Assembly: GCA_020052215.1 (NCBI GenBank)
Contig: JAGVPN010000207.1
Location: forward strand, 1-5,166
Source of the DNA: Syntrophobacterales bacterium
Lineage (GTDB): Bacteria > Desulfobacterota > Desulfobaccia > Desulfobaccales > 0-14-0-80-60-11
Direction: 5' to 3'
DNA: 5,166 nucleotides
Part shown: in pieces, positions 5,139-5,166 of the stretch
Layout of the letters: each line of letters begins with the position of its first letter
Numbering within the stretch: position 1 is the stretch's first letter
Made by a program: the position numbers and the translations under genes
Notes under the pieces: model-generated
What the model was told of the DNA's origin: nothing
What the model saw: only the letters and a program-made list of their open reading frames with translations
Database searches by the model: none

Positions 5139-5155
5139 TGCGACCATAAAGCCAG
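5139..5155 (-). promoter_or_regulatory. Candidate sigma-54 (-24/-12) promoter upstream of the peptide genes
   Basis: On the minus strand the sequence CTGGCTTTATGGTCGCA has GG and GC separated by exactly 10 nt. Its TGGC matches the -24 box, and TCGCA is one base from the TTGCA of the -12 box. Transcription would start near 5128, inside the 28-bp palindrome, giving a leader of about 125 nt to the ATG at 5003. A sigma-54 activator is encoded in the same run of genes, so self-activation would be typical. Against it are the missing CAC after TGG and the awkward palindrome. Activator sites would lie beyond the right edge. Confidence 0.25.
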
Positions 5156-5166
5156 AATTACCTCTA

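Overview
The window looks like chromosomal DNA of a Gram-negative, probably a deltaproteobacterium (Desulfobacterota). This is inferred from the gene types: an NtrC-family sigma-54 activator paired with a HAMP/HisKA kinase, a secreted protein with a VPLPSA-type C-terminal sorting signal (PEP-CTERM/exosortase class), and intergenic DNA full of small GC-rich hairpin repeats. No phage, IS transposase, tRNA, rRNA or CRISPR was seen.

Every gene I accept is on the minus strand, so transcription runs right to left. From the right edge: a perfect 28-bp palindrome (5105-5132); a possible sigma-54 promoter (5139-5155); and a small secreted peptide gene (4893-5003). The frame of that gene continues past two ochre codons to 4695, which suggests a broken gene of about 100 codons. 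Next come a second, intact 46-codon secreted peptide gene (4530-4670), a membrane histidine kinase (2997-4442), its sigma-54-dependent response regulator (1639-2979), and a VPLPSA-CTERM protein (773-1444) closed by a strong terminator (715-746). After a 672-bp gene-free stretch packed with repeats, the left edge carries the start of a universal-stress-like protein (1-100).

Kinase and regulator are 17 bp apart and form one operon. The kinase has a periplasmic helical domain of about 140 residues between two membrane helices. It should sense something outside the cytoplasm and phosphorylate D51 of the regulator, which has all the motifs needed to drive sigma-54 transcription, including GAFTGA. 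The two peptide genes just upstream are not in the supplied gene predictions. Both have near-consensus ribosome binding sites and clear signal peptides, and their mature products would be only 13 and 25 residues. They are the best candidates for something undescribed: exported peptides lying next to a periplasm-facing two-component system. That functional link is inferred from position only.

The 101-772 gap holds, from right to left, the terminator, a double-hairpin C/G-run repeat (512-586), a TCATTCTGA...GAAGAATCT-type repeat (451-486) and a three-hairpin modular element with imperfect terminal inverted repeats (321-415). I see nothing convincing in 101-320 or 587-714.
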